A stretch of DNA of 64,000 bases from Ruminococcus sp. (GTDB lineage: Bacteria > Bacillota > Clostridia > Oscillospirales > Ruminococcaceae), in the NCBI RefSeq assembly GCF_016287535.1, contig NZ_JAEFAJ010000014.1:1-64000 (forward strand), written 5' to 3'. The notes under the pieces are model-generated. The model worked only from the letters and a program-made list of their open reading frames with translations. It ran no database searches and was not told the DNA's origin. Below are positions 37,673 through 46,061 of this stretch, one piece after another (within the stretch, counting starts at the first letter, position 1; each line of letters begins with the position of its first letter). The position numbers were made by a program, and so were the translations under genes.

Positions 37673-38578
37673 ATGAATTTTATAATAAGGAAAATAGTAC
37701 AGTTTTACATGAGGGATTTTACAGAGATCTGCAAGCTTGATAATCCGGAATTCGGAGAAGGACTTGCCAGACTAAAGAAAAAACTCCCGAAAGACTCTGC
37801 GCCGTCAAAAAGCGTAAGGAGAAGTTTGGATATAGAAAAGCACAGGGTAAAAGGCGGCATATACTATACAGCCAGGGATAAGAAAAACAGGAGCAATAAA
37901 AAGGTCCTTTTTATACACGGGGGCGGCTTTTTTCTGGAAGCCCTGCCGCTGCACTGGAAGCTCTGTCAGCGTCTGGCAAGTGATACAGGCTGTGAGATAA
38001 TATTCCCGCAGTATCCCATGATACCTGAGACTACAGCCAAAGCTTCACACGCCATGCTCATGGAGGTATACAAGGAATTCATAAAGGATACCCGTCCTGA
38101 AGATATGACCGTAATAGGCGATTCCGCCGGCGGGACCCTTGCGCTTTCGGTATCCATGCTCGCAAGAGACAGCGGGCTGACGCTTGCAAATGAGATAGTG
38201 CTTATCTCACCGGGCTTCATAATAGGTGAAATGACCGGAGAGGAGAGACGCAGAGCCGGATATATCAGAAAGCATGACTATATTCTGGGGGAATTCCCCA
38301 TTGAAAAGATCAGCGAGCTGTGGCTCGGTGAACTTGACCTGAATGATTACAGAGCGAATGCCACAAAGGTCAGTCTGAGCGGATTTCCGCATATAACCAT
38401 GTTTTCGGGAACTCATGATATACTGAATATACCTGCAAGGCGGTTTGCCGCGAGAATGAAAAAAGAAAGGCACCCTTTCTCTTATTATGAGAAGAAGGGC
38501 GGCGCCCATGATTACGCTTTATTGAAAAAGTACCGCAGGGAATATGAGATCATAGTATCAAAGATAAACGGCAGATGA
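37673..38578 (+). CDS. Alpha/beta hydrolase (HSL-type esterase/lipase)
   Basis: LFIHGGGFFLEALPLHWKL, VIGDSAGGTLALSVSM, C-terminal GGAHDYALL. Confidence 0.9.
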   Translation: MNFIIRKIVQFYMRDFTEICKLDNPEFGEGLARLKKKLPKDSAPSKSVRRSLDIEKHRVKGGIYYTARDKKNRSNKKVLFIHGGGFFLEALPLHWKLCQRLASDTGCEIIFPQYPMIPETTAKASHAMLMEVYKEFIKDTRPEDMTVIGDSAGGTLALSVSMLARDSGLTLANEIVLISPGFIIGEMTGEERRRAGYIRKHDYILGEFPIEKISELWLGELDLNDYRANATKVSLSGFPHITMFSGTHDILNIPARRFAARMKKERHPFSYYEKKGGAHDYALLKKYRREYEIIVSKINGR

Positions 38579-38842
38579 AAGGCGTTATTGCATTTTTACC
38601 AATTGGAACCGCTTTTGATTGTAAAAAATCACAAAAAAGAATATTGCATATCATAATTAATATTACCTACTTGAAATAAAATGGAAAAAATGTTATAATT
38701 CATAAGTAGGATAAGTGCCGGCAGGAATTGAAAAAACCGTTTTCGGCTCCGCATGGCTGCTTGTCCGTTATGGATATTGCATGAACGGATGTGCGGCTTT
38801 GGGTGGATGCCGTCCGTGCATGGAAAGGAAAGGTGTATTGGA

Positions 38843-40150
38843 ATGCCTATTACAGAAGTCATTAAGAATACCGCTCCCGGCGCCGTACTTTGTTTCAAGT
38901 ACCCGAACGAGGACTTCAACACCGGTGCGCAGCTGATAGTTGCCGAGTATGAGGAAGCCCTTTTTATGAAGGACGGTGTTATCGAACAGGTATTTACTGC
39001 GGGAAAATATACTCTTACGACCGAAAATTTTCCTTTTCTTACAAAGCTGCAGTCAGCTCTTCTCAGCGGAGGCGTGAGCAGATACAGCTGTAAGATATAT
39101 TTTGTCAATACTCAGCATCACCTTGAACAGAAATGGGGAACTCCCGATCCCGTAACGGTACTCGATCCGTACTGGCAGACATATTTCCAGGTGCAGGCAA
39201 GAGGATCATATACCGTTGCTGTAAAGGAAGTAAAAAAATTCTTCCTGAAATTCGTAGGCGCAAATGCCTATGCGTCAGAAAACGATATAAAGAAGAATTT
39301 CCGTATCGCTTTCGTTCAGAATATTTCCGACCAGCTTGCTGAGTACATAACCTCTTCCGAGGAAGAGACCATTGTAATATGCAATAAAAAGAAAGCCCTT
39401 GCCGACGGCGTAAAGGGTTCGCTCCATGAGGTGCTAGACGAATACGGTATGGAGCTGATAAATTTCTATATCGAGACAATAGGTGTCATTGAAGATGAAA
39501 ACTATCTCTCTGTAGTAAAGATGCGCCGTGAGCGTCAGGAAAAGATGTTCAGCCGTGAGCAGAGAATGGAGGAGGCAAGGCTCGACTTTGCTCTCAGCCG
39601 TGAAAGATCAGAGGCGGAAAGATATATTTCCGGTCAGGGTGCTCAGGCAGATTATGAGCGTATGAAGATACGCGACCAGGACGGCGGAAACGGCTGGGCA
39701 AGACAGGAGACAGCGGAGATACTTCATTCGGCAGCAGAGAATACCGGCGCGGGAAGCGCTTTCATAAACGCAGGCATAGGACTCAATGTGGGACGTGCTC
39801 TCGGCGGTATGATGGCTGATATGGCAAATACCGGCAGCTCAGGTCCGGGCGTCGGCTCACTTTCAGCTCCGCAGGGGGCAGGAGAGGCTGTTCAGAGCGA
39901 GACTGTGATATGTCCGAAATGCAATGCGGCAGTTCCTAAGGGAATGAAATTCTGCGGACAGTGCGGCACACCTGTTGAAAAGCCCAAGTGCATATGCGCA
40001 AACTGTGGATTTGAGATCCCTGAGGGTATGAAGTTCTGCGGACAGTGCGGCACACCTGTTGCCAAGCAGCCGCAGGTTTGTCCCAAGTGCGGCGCGGAGG
40101 TAGCTGAAGGAATGAAATTCTGCGGAAGATGCGGAAACAGAATGGAGTGA
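38843..40150 (+). CDS. SPFH/band-7-like (virion core-like) protein with three C-terminal zinc ribbons
   Basis: NTAPGAVLCFKYPNEDFNTGAQLIVAEYEEALFMKDG; three repeats of CPKCNAAVPKGMKFCGQCGTPV. RBS before ATG 38843. Confidence 0.85.
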   Translation: MPITEVIKNTAPGAVLCFKYPNEDFNTGAQLIVAEYEEALFMKDGVIEQVFTAGKYTLTTENFPFLTKLQSALLSGGVSRYSCKIYFVNTQHHLEQKWGTPDPVTVLDPYWQTYFQVQARGSYTVAVKEVKKFFLKFVGANAYASENDIKKNFRIAFVQNISDQLAEYITSSEEETIVICNKKKALADGVKGSLHEVLDEYGMELINFYIETIGVIEDENYLSVVKMRRERQEKMFSREQRMEEARLDFALSRERSEAERYISGQGAQADYERMKIRDQDGGNGWARQETAEILHSAAENTGAGSAFINAGIGLNVGRALGGMMADMANTGSSGPGVGSLSAPQGAGEAVQSETVICPKCNAAVPKGMKFCGQCGTPVEKPKCICANCGFEIPEGMKFCGQCGTPVAKQPQVCPKCGAEVAEGMKFCGRCGNRME

Positions 40151-40155
40151 TCGCC

Positions 40156-40824
40156 ATGAAAAAAGGTAATCTTTTAGTATCATTGTTTTTGATAGCAATA
40201 ATAAATATAGGAATATTTGCGGTAGTCAATGACCGTTCCGATGTATTCTGGGTAAATTACGGCTTCCTGATGTTTGCGGTGCTGTTTGCTGCCTGTACCT
40301 TCAGCTTTGGCTCAAAGGCTGAAAAGCTTGCAAACAAGCTGAATATCTATGTGGTAGCAGCAGTGTTCCTGATATGTGAGGCGATCGCCGCATTTGTGTG
40401 CGCAAGGTTTGACAGCGCCGCATGGGCACTGATAGTACATCTTGTTATTATCGGACTGTTTATTGTGTTCCTGTATATGACGCTGTCCGGCAACGCTCAT
40501 ATTGATCAGCAGCAGGCACAGCGCGGAATGGATCTTCAGAATTTCAAGACAGTTCTTGAGAAATTCAAGGGCGTTCAGAAGAATGTTCCTTTTTCCGCTC
40601 CCTATAAAAAGATAGTAGAGAAGGCTTTTGACGCTGTAGCCTCCGGTCAGGTGACCGGTTCTCCGGAAGTTGCCGGTATCGAAAGAGAGATATCGGACGC
40701 TGTTGATGAACTTGGCAAAGCTGTTTCTTCCGGTGATGAACAGGCAATAGCTTCTGTCTGCACTAAGATTGGGCAGCTGGCAGCCGACAGGGAATCAAGG
40801 CTGAAACTCAGATCAAATTTTTAA
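40156..40824 (+). CDS. Multi-TM membrane protein with helical cytoplasmic tail
   Basis: Several hydrophobic segments then NFKTVLEKFKGVQKNVPFSAPYKKIVEKAFDAV; directly downstream of the SPFH gene. Confidence 0.65.
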   Translation: MKKGNLLVSLFLIAIINIGIFAVVNDRSDVFWVNYGFLMFAVLFAACTFSFGSKAEKLANKLNIYVVAAVFLICEAIAAFVCARFDSAAWALIVHLVIIGLFIVFLYMTLSGNAHIDQQQAQRGMDLQNFKTVLEKFKGVQKNVPFSAPYKKIVEKAFDAVASGQVTGSPEVAGIEREISDAVDELGKAVSSGDEQAIASVCTKIGQLAADRESRLKLRSNF

Positions 40825-40842
40825 TTCATGGGGGAAAATGTC

Positions 40843-41460
40843 ATGACAGTTAATCAGAAATGGTATCATCAGACCGTAGTGATCATACTTGCTTTCCTGG
40901 TCTTCTGGCCTTTGGGTATCGGTCTTATAATCAGCCGTTCAAGAGCCTCAAAGCAGGGAATGTTTGTAGGAGGCCTCGATTTCAAGACGGCGTGTATAGT
41001 AGCGGCTGTTCTTGCTGTTATGGGACTTTACTGCATCAGCAAATCGAATTCCTCATTCGTAGGTATGATGGCATACTTTATAGGTGCTGTTGCGGTATTC
41101 CTGTATGGCAAAAAGAATGATGCGAAGATCGAAAGATACAAGAAGTACGTTGATTTCGTGGCAAATCAGCATATCGACAATATCGACACTATGGCAAATG
41201 CCTGCAATATCCCTTATGGTACCTGCCGTGCCGAGCTTGCAACGCTGATATCCAAGGACGTTTTCAAGGGTGCGTCTATAGATGATGTTACGCATACTCT
41301 TGTTCTGTTGAGACGTGTGGCTCCTCCTACTGTTGTGGAGCCTGGAGTAACAAGCGCTCCGACTGTATCTGTGACCTGTTCGGGCTGCGGCGCGACTGTA
41401 GCTTTAGCAAGAGGAACAAGCTGCGAGTGCGAGTATTGCGGAAATATCCTCAATGCCTGA
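40843..41460 (+). CDS. Membrane protein with C-terminal zinc ribbon
   Basis: TM segments then VTCSGCGATVALARGTSCECEYCGNILNA; GGGGGAAA RBS. Confidence 0.7.
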   Translation: MTVNQKWYHQTVVIILAFLVFWPLGIGLIISRSRASKQGMFVGGLDFKTACIVAAVLAVMGLYCISKSNSSFVGMMAYFIGAVAVFLYGKKNDAKIERYKKYVDFVANQHIDNIDTMANACNIPYGTCRAELATLISKDVFKGASIDDVTHTLVLLRRVAPPTVVEPGVTSAPTVSVTCSGCGATVALARGTSCECEYCGNILNA

Positions 41461-41485
41461 AATACAGATACATTAATTACATAAG

Positions 41486-41522
41486 AAAAAGCCATAAAGC
41501 GTTTTCCTTTATGGCTTTTTTA
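41486..41522 (+). terminator. Rho-independent terminator
   Basis: AAAAAGCCATAAAG-CGTTTTC-CTTTATGGCTTTTTT. Confidence 0.9.
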
Positions 41523-41699
41523 TGTTATATTCTGTTCAGCTTTTATAAGATATCCATATAAAGCCAGGACGCTGTATGTGCATAATGCTGATTTTTGACG
41601 CCGGTTGCAACAATTTCGGCTTTTTTTGACACTTAATAAATGAACTTGCACGGAAGAAGTGCAAAGATTCTATGAATCGATTCAGAAGGAGGGTTCCCT

Positions 41700-42206
41700 A
41701 TGAAAGACAATACTGAAGACGTTAAGCTCGCGCAGCAGGGCAGTACAGAAGCCTTCGCGAGACTGTATTCAGAGGTCTACAAGGATATGTATCACATTGC
41801 ATTATATAGTCTCAGAAATTCACACGACGCTTCTGACGCTGTAAGTGATACAGTTCTTGACGCTTTTTGTTCCATAAAAAAACTTCGCGATCCGTCAATG
41901 TTCCGCAACTGGATACTGAAGATACTCTCTGCAAAGGTAAAGCAGAAGCAGAGGGAGTATTTCGCGGCCGGTGAGGAACTCAGCGACGACGCTAAGATAG
42001 ACAGCTTCAACTATGAGTCGGCAGAGCTCAGGGAAGCACTCGGCAGACTTGACGGCGAATCACGTTTACTATTGTCGATGTCAGTGCTGGGAGGCTATAC
42101 GAGCGATGAGATAGCCGGCATATGCAAGATCAAAGCCGGTACGGTACGTTCAAAGCTGTCTCGGATCAAGGAGAAGCTCAAGCTTGAGCTGACTCCTGAA
42201 ATATGA
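41700..42206 (+). CDS. ECF-type RNA polymerase sigma factor
   Basis: LRNSHDASDAVSDTVLDAFCSIKKLRDPSMFRNWILKILSAKVKQKQR...LSMSVLGGYTSDEIAGICKIKAGTVRSKLSRIKEKLKLEL. Confidence 0.9.
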   Translation: MKDNTEDVKLAQQGSTEAFARLYSEVYKDMYHIALYSLRNSHDASDAVSDTVLDAFCSIKKLRDPSMFRNWILKILSAKVKQKQREYFAAGEELSDDAKIDSFNYESAELREALGRLDGESRLLLSMSVLGGYTSDEIAGICKIKAGTVRSKLSRIKEKLKLELTPEI

Positions 42207-42224
42207 AACGAAAGGGGTATCATT

Positions 42225-44570
42225 ATGAACGATAAAGAGGTTAGAAAAATGCTGGAAGATGAACAGATACCTAAAGAACTTGATCCGTCAAACATCAAGC
42301 TGATGCTCGATCAGAAGGCTCCGGCAATGAAGAGAAAGAGGATATCGGTAGTATCACGTTTTGCGGCGATAGCGGCAGCCTGTGCTGTTGTAAGCGGAAC
42401 AGCGGTGCATTTTGCTTCGCAGAGGAAGAATGTCAGCATAGATACCGGAACAGACGAACCTGCTGTCACTACTGAAAACGCGGTGGAGGCAACGACTGAG
42501 GCAGCAACTGCGGTATCACATGAGACAGTCCCCAGTGTCAAGGGACCTTATATGAACGGCGCCAGGGATTACGATGAGATATACGAACTTTTTGCAGACA
42601 GCGCCGAAAGGTATAAAAAGGAGTATTACCGTTCCATGAACCGTGCCCGCTATGATGAAGACGGAAATGCCGAGGAAGAACCTCCCGAATATGCGTTGGA
42701 GAATGAAGATGACGCATTTACAGCGCCCCCAGGAGGAAAAGGCGGCGGAGGAGACTACTCCGTGACCTTCGATCAGGAGGAGAACGTTCTCGAAGCAGAT
42801 ATTGTAAAAACTGACGGAAAGCGTATCTACAGCATCAACAACTACGGAAAGAAAGCTATACTTCACATAGCAGACGCTGATAACGGAGAACTGAGCAATC
42901 TTGTCACTATCGATATTGCTGCGGAGACAAGGGGATTACTGGGCGAAAATTATATAAACCGCCATACAAGTGTCGATGATATGTATATTTATGACGATAT
43001 GATCCTCGTTATAGGCAATGTATTTGGTCAGGAAAAGGACAGTTTGGTCGAGGAATATAACTGGTATATGAATTCCAGGAATAAGACTTTTGTTACAGCT
43101 TATTCTCTGGACGATTCACACGAATGCTTAGGCATATACTGTCAGGACGGTTTTTATCATGACGTTCGTATATCACCTGACGGATATATGTATCTGTTAA
43201 CGAGCTATAACACAAGCAATTATATCACTATCGAAGACAACAGTGACATCGAAAAGTATATACCGGAAGCAGGAATGTATCACGACGTGAAGTTACTTTC
43301 GCCCGAAAATATCTATATGCCGGAATCAGCGATCTCATCAGGAAGATATTTGTCATATACCGTTATCGGAAGCATTGACCTGAACGAATCGGAAGAGATG
43401 AGACCGTTCACAGTCAAGGCACTGGTACACGGAGATGATAACTACGGATATCTGACAGAGACCTACTGTGCGCCTGATGATCTTTATATCGTAACAACAG
43501 ATTATTATCAGCTGCCTCAGGATAATGTTGAATACGGTCATATAGAAGAGAATGAAAACACAAGTCATATCACACGCATAGCAATTGGCAAGGGCAGTAT
43601 TGAACCTGCTGCTTCAGCAAAGATCGAAGGCTATGTAAACGATCAGTTCTCGATGAGCGAATATGACGGTTACTTCCGTGTAGCTACTACCAGAAACAGG
43701 ATGACCCTGGAATACACAAAGGGCGAATACTATGATTTCGGTGACAGTTACGAAGAGGGTCAGGACAGTACGCCAAAGCTTGTAGAATACGGTTATTATG
43801 AATATAAAGACAACACTATAGACAATATCCTTTATGTTTTTGATCTTGATATGAAGGAAGTCGGACACATTGACGATTTCGGCAATGATGAACAGGTAAG
43901 ATCTGTCAGCTTCGGCGGCGACAAGGCTTACGTCACCACTTTCAGACAGACAGATCCGCTGTATGCCATAGACCTCAGTGATCCTGCTTCACCTGTCATA
44001 CTTTCCGAATACAAGATGAACGGCTACAGCAGCTACCTGCAGAAGTGGGACGACGGTCTCCTCATCGGCTTTGGTGCTGACGCTGACGAAACAGGAATGA
44101 TCCAAGGTCTCAAACTGACGATGTTTGACAATTCTGATCCTAACGATCTCAAGGCTGTCGATTCGTATGTTATGGACTGGGATGATGTTTTGGAAGATGA
44201 AAACGGTTACTGTAACTCAAATGCGTTATGGGAGCGCAAGTCGCTGATTATCGAACCTAAGAAAAATATCATAGCATTCCCTTATTATATATCGGTATAC
44301 AGAGAAGACGGTGACTCATATTACAATGATTATTACAGGTTCTTCTCATTTGAGAACGGCAGGTTTGTGGAAAAAGGCACTCTGTACGGTGAATATGACA
44401 AGGACGAGTACAGTTACGGCTCTAATTCATTAAGAGCGCTGTATATAGGAGACTATGTATATATCGTAAGTGACAACGGTATAACATCTGCTGATATAGA
44501 GAGCATCACCAGAAAGGATAGTCTGACTTTTGAAGAAGTGTATGAATATGAGATTGATGACTATCAATGA
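42225..44570 (+). CDS. Membrane-anchored beta-propeller-domain protein, probable cognate anti-sigma/sensor
   Basis: Cytoplasmic MNDKEVRKMLEDEQIPKELDPSNIKLMLDQK, one TM, Thr-rich linker, then propeller-like repeats (VLEADIVKTDGKRIYSINNYGKKAILHIADADNGEL). Confidence 0.75.
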   Translation: MNDKEVRKMLEDEQIPKELDPSNIKLMLDQKAPAMKRKRISVVSRFAAIAAACAVVSGTAVHFASQRKNVSIDTGTDEPAVTTENAVEATTEAATAVSHETVPSVKGPYMNGARDYDEIYELFADSAERYKKEYYRSMNRARYDEDGNAEEEPPEYALENEDDAFTAPPGGKGGGGDYSVTFDQEENVLEADIVKTDGKRIYSINNYGKKAILHIADADNGELSNLVTIDIAAETRGLLGENYINRHTSVDDMYIYDDMILVIGNVFGQEKDSLVEEYNWYMNSRNKTFVTAYSLDDSHECLGIYCQDGFYHDVRISPDGYMYLLTSYNTSNYITIEDNSDIEKYIPEAGMYHDVKLLSPENIYMPESAISSGRYLSYTVIGSIDLNESEEMRPFTVKALVHGDDNYGYLTETYCAPDDLYIVTTDYYQLPQDNVEYGHIEENENTSHITRIAIGKGSIEPAASAKIEGYVNDQFSMSEYDGYFRVATTRNRMTLEYTKGEYYDFGDSYEEGQDSTPKLVEYGYYEYKDNTIDNILYVFDLDMKEVGHIDDFGNDEQVRSVSFGGDKAYVTTFRQTDPLYAIDLSDPASPVILSEYKMNGYSSYLQKWDDGLLIGFGADADETGMIQGLKLTMFDNSDPNDLKAVDSYVMDWDDVLEDENGYCNSNALWERKSLIIEPKKNIIAFPYYISVYREDGDSYYNDYYRFFSFENGRFVEKGTLYGEYDKDEYSYGSNSLRALYIGDYVYIVSDNGITSADIESITRKDSLTFEEVYEYEIDDYQ

Positions 44571-44601
44571 TGATATCGTGCCGGACCGCTTTGGATATGA
44601 T

Positions 44602-44700
44602 CGTGTGTACGCAATAACCGCCGTGAGGCGGTTATTGCCCTGAACAGGGTTCAGGGAAGCAGCTTCTCCTTTATCATAAGGAGAAGCTGCACGTACACAC
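44602..44700. repeat. Four-way-junction palindromic element (structured RNA or cruciform DNA)
   Basis: Outer GTGTGTAC (44603-44610)/GTACACAC (44693-44700) enclosing GCAATAACCGCC-GTGA-GGCGGTTATTGC, CCTGAAC-AGG-GTTCAGG and GCAGCTTCTCCTT-TATCAT-AAGGAGAAGCTGC. Confidence 0.85.
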
Positions 44701-44786
44701 TTGATTATGCTATGACAGGTTGTACAGTGCAAGGGAGCAGGTCTTGGCAGGTAGACACGAAAACAATTTCATATCTTGAATAAAAT

Positions 44787-44832
44787 AGTGTGTACTCAGT
44801 AACAGCTGTGAGGCGGTCACTGAGTACACACT
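44787..44832. repeat. Sister hairpin related to the 44602-44700 element
   Basis: AGTGTGTACTCAGT...ACTGAGTACACACT, 14 bp perfect; inner TAACAGCTGTGAGGCGGTCA resembles TAACCGCCGTGAGGCGGTTA of the first element. Confidence 0.8.
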
Positions 44833-44852
44833 GTTTATGTTATACTATATCA

Positions 44853-45524
44853 TTATATTCCAAGGTCGGGAAGTGAAACGATGCTGTCTGCTTCACCGCC
44901 TATCATTGTTGCGAAATGCTCTGAAGCAAGCTGATCGTGCAGATTGGTACCTATACTCTGACCAGAGACATTGCGTTTTTCACCTGTTTTGGAATTAGCG
45001 GAATAGGTAAATGAAACCTCACCGTTTCGCAGATTGACATTTATCTGATAGCGGTACCATGAACGGTTTGATTTGCATATCAGACCTCTGCATTCGCTTT
45101 TCTTGTATTTATACTCATGGACCTCGCCTTGAAAGGGACCTGCTGTCCTGATATAGCCATTTTGCTCAAGGATTTTGGCTATGGAATAATTGCTTACGCG
45201 GACCTCTTTTTTGTCAACATAAACATAGCCGTGATCGTCCGCGGTATAGGTCGTACCGTCGGGATTTGTGCCAGAGCCCCAGGGATTGGTCGTAAATGAT
45301 TCTATTTTATCTGCGTCAAGGGCGCATTCAAACTGTATGGCTTCGCAGATGACCTTTGCAGCTGAAACGTCTGCCCTGTTTCTTGAAAGCTCAATGTAAT
45401 CATAGACGTTTGGAATAATAAGAGCAGACAGAACTCCGACGATTGCAATGACAATAATTACTTCGACGAGCGTGAAGCCTTTAAGTTTATTACCGAGTTT
45501 ATCGCTTTGAGTTTTTTCGTTCAT
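44853..45524 (-). CDS. Type IV pilin/prepilin-like protein
   Basis: LKGFTLVEVIIVIAIVGVLSALIIPNVYDYIELSRNRADVSAAKVI prepilin motif; GGAGGG RBS before MNEKTQ. Confidence 0.9.
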   Translation of the reverse strand: MNEKTQSDKLGNKLKGFTLVEVIIVIAIVGVLSALIIPNVYDYIELSRNRADVSAAKVICEAIQFECALDADKIESFTTNPWGSGTNPDGTTYTADDHGYVYVDKKEVRVSNYSIAKILEQNGYIRTAGPFQGEVHEYKYKKSECRGLICKSNRSWYRYQINVNLRNGEVSFTYSANSKTGEKRNVSGQSIGTNLHDQLASEHFATMIGGEADSIVSLPDLGI

Positions 45525-45761
45525 ATTATTCCCTCCAAACACTATAAAATCTTTTTTGCAATTAAATTGTATCACTATTTGTATAAAAAGTCAATATATA
45601 TTAAAGAAAATTCAGAAAATAATAACATTTTATATACTGGGCGTATATAAAACACATGGGTTTATTTTGTTAAAAGAGCACTTTAGTGCTGATAAGAGAA
45701 ATACATGATCCGGTATGAACAGCATTTGAAATCAGACATTATGCTTGCTGTTAATGTGAGT

Positions 45762-45899
45762 ATATGCTATAATGAATGCAAAGCATTCATTATATTTTAT
45801 CTTAATGCCCTTGCAGATACGCAAATCAGAGATTTGCTCCCTGCAATCGGGTGATTATAGCATATTGCTCCGCATATATGCTATAATGAAAAGGCATTC
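45762..45899. promoter_or_regulatory. Multibranch palindromic leader with competing stems and two TGnTATAAT motifs
   Basis: ATATGCTATAAT at 45762 and 45876, inverse ATTATAGCATAT at 45854; ATAATGAATGC-AAA-GCATTCATTAT; AATGCC/GGCATT enclosing nested TTGCAG/CTGCAA and GCAAATC/GATTTGC stems. Confidence 0.65.
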
Positions 45900-46061
45900 T
45901 GATCGTTACGGGCTTCGCTGAGAAAGTGTGCAGCACCTGAAAAACACAGGGGCTGCGCGTACAATTACCGTTAAAGAAGAATTATTCAGATGTTTTAAAG
46001 ACTTTTTAAACTTTAAAGTTGTATTATTATATCAGAAAAGAAACATTGGAGGGAACGGTTT

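Noticed and set aside
44602-44832. Ordinary bidirectional terminator explanation
   Set aside because: Not excluded functionally, but no T-tract follows either structure, and the four-way junction plus homologous sister hairpin exceed what termination needs.
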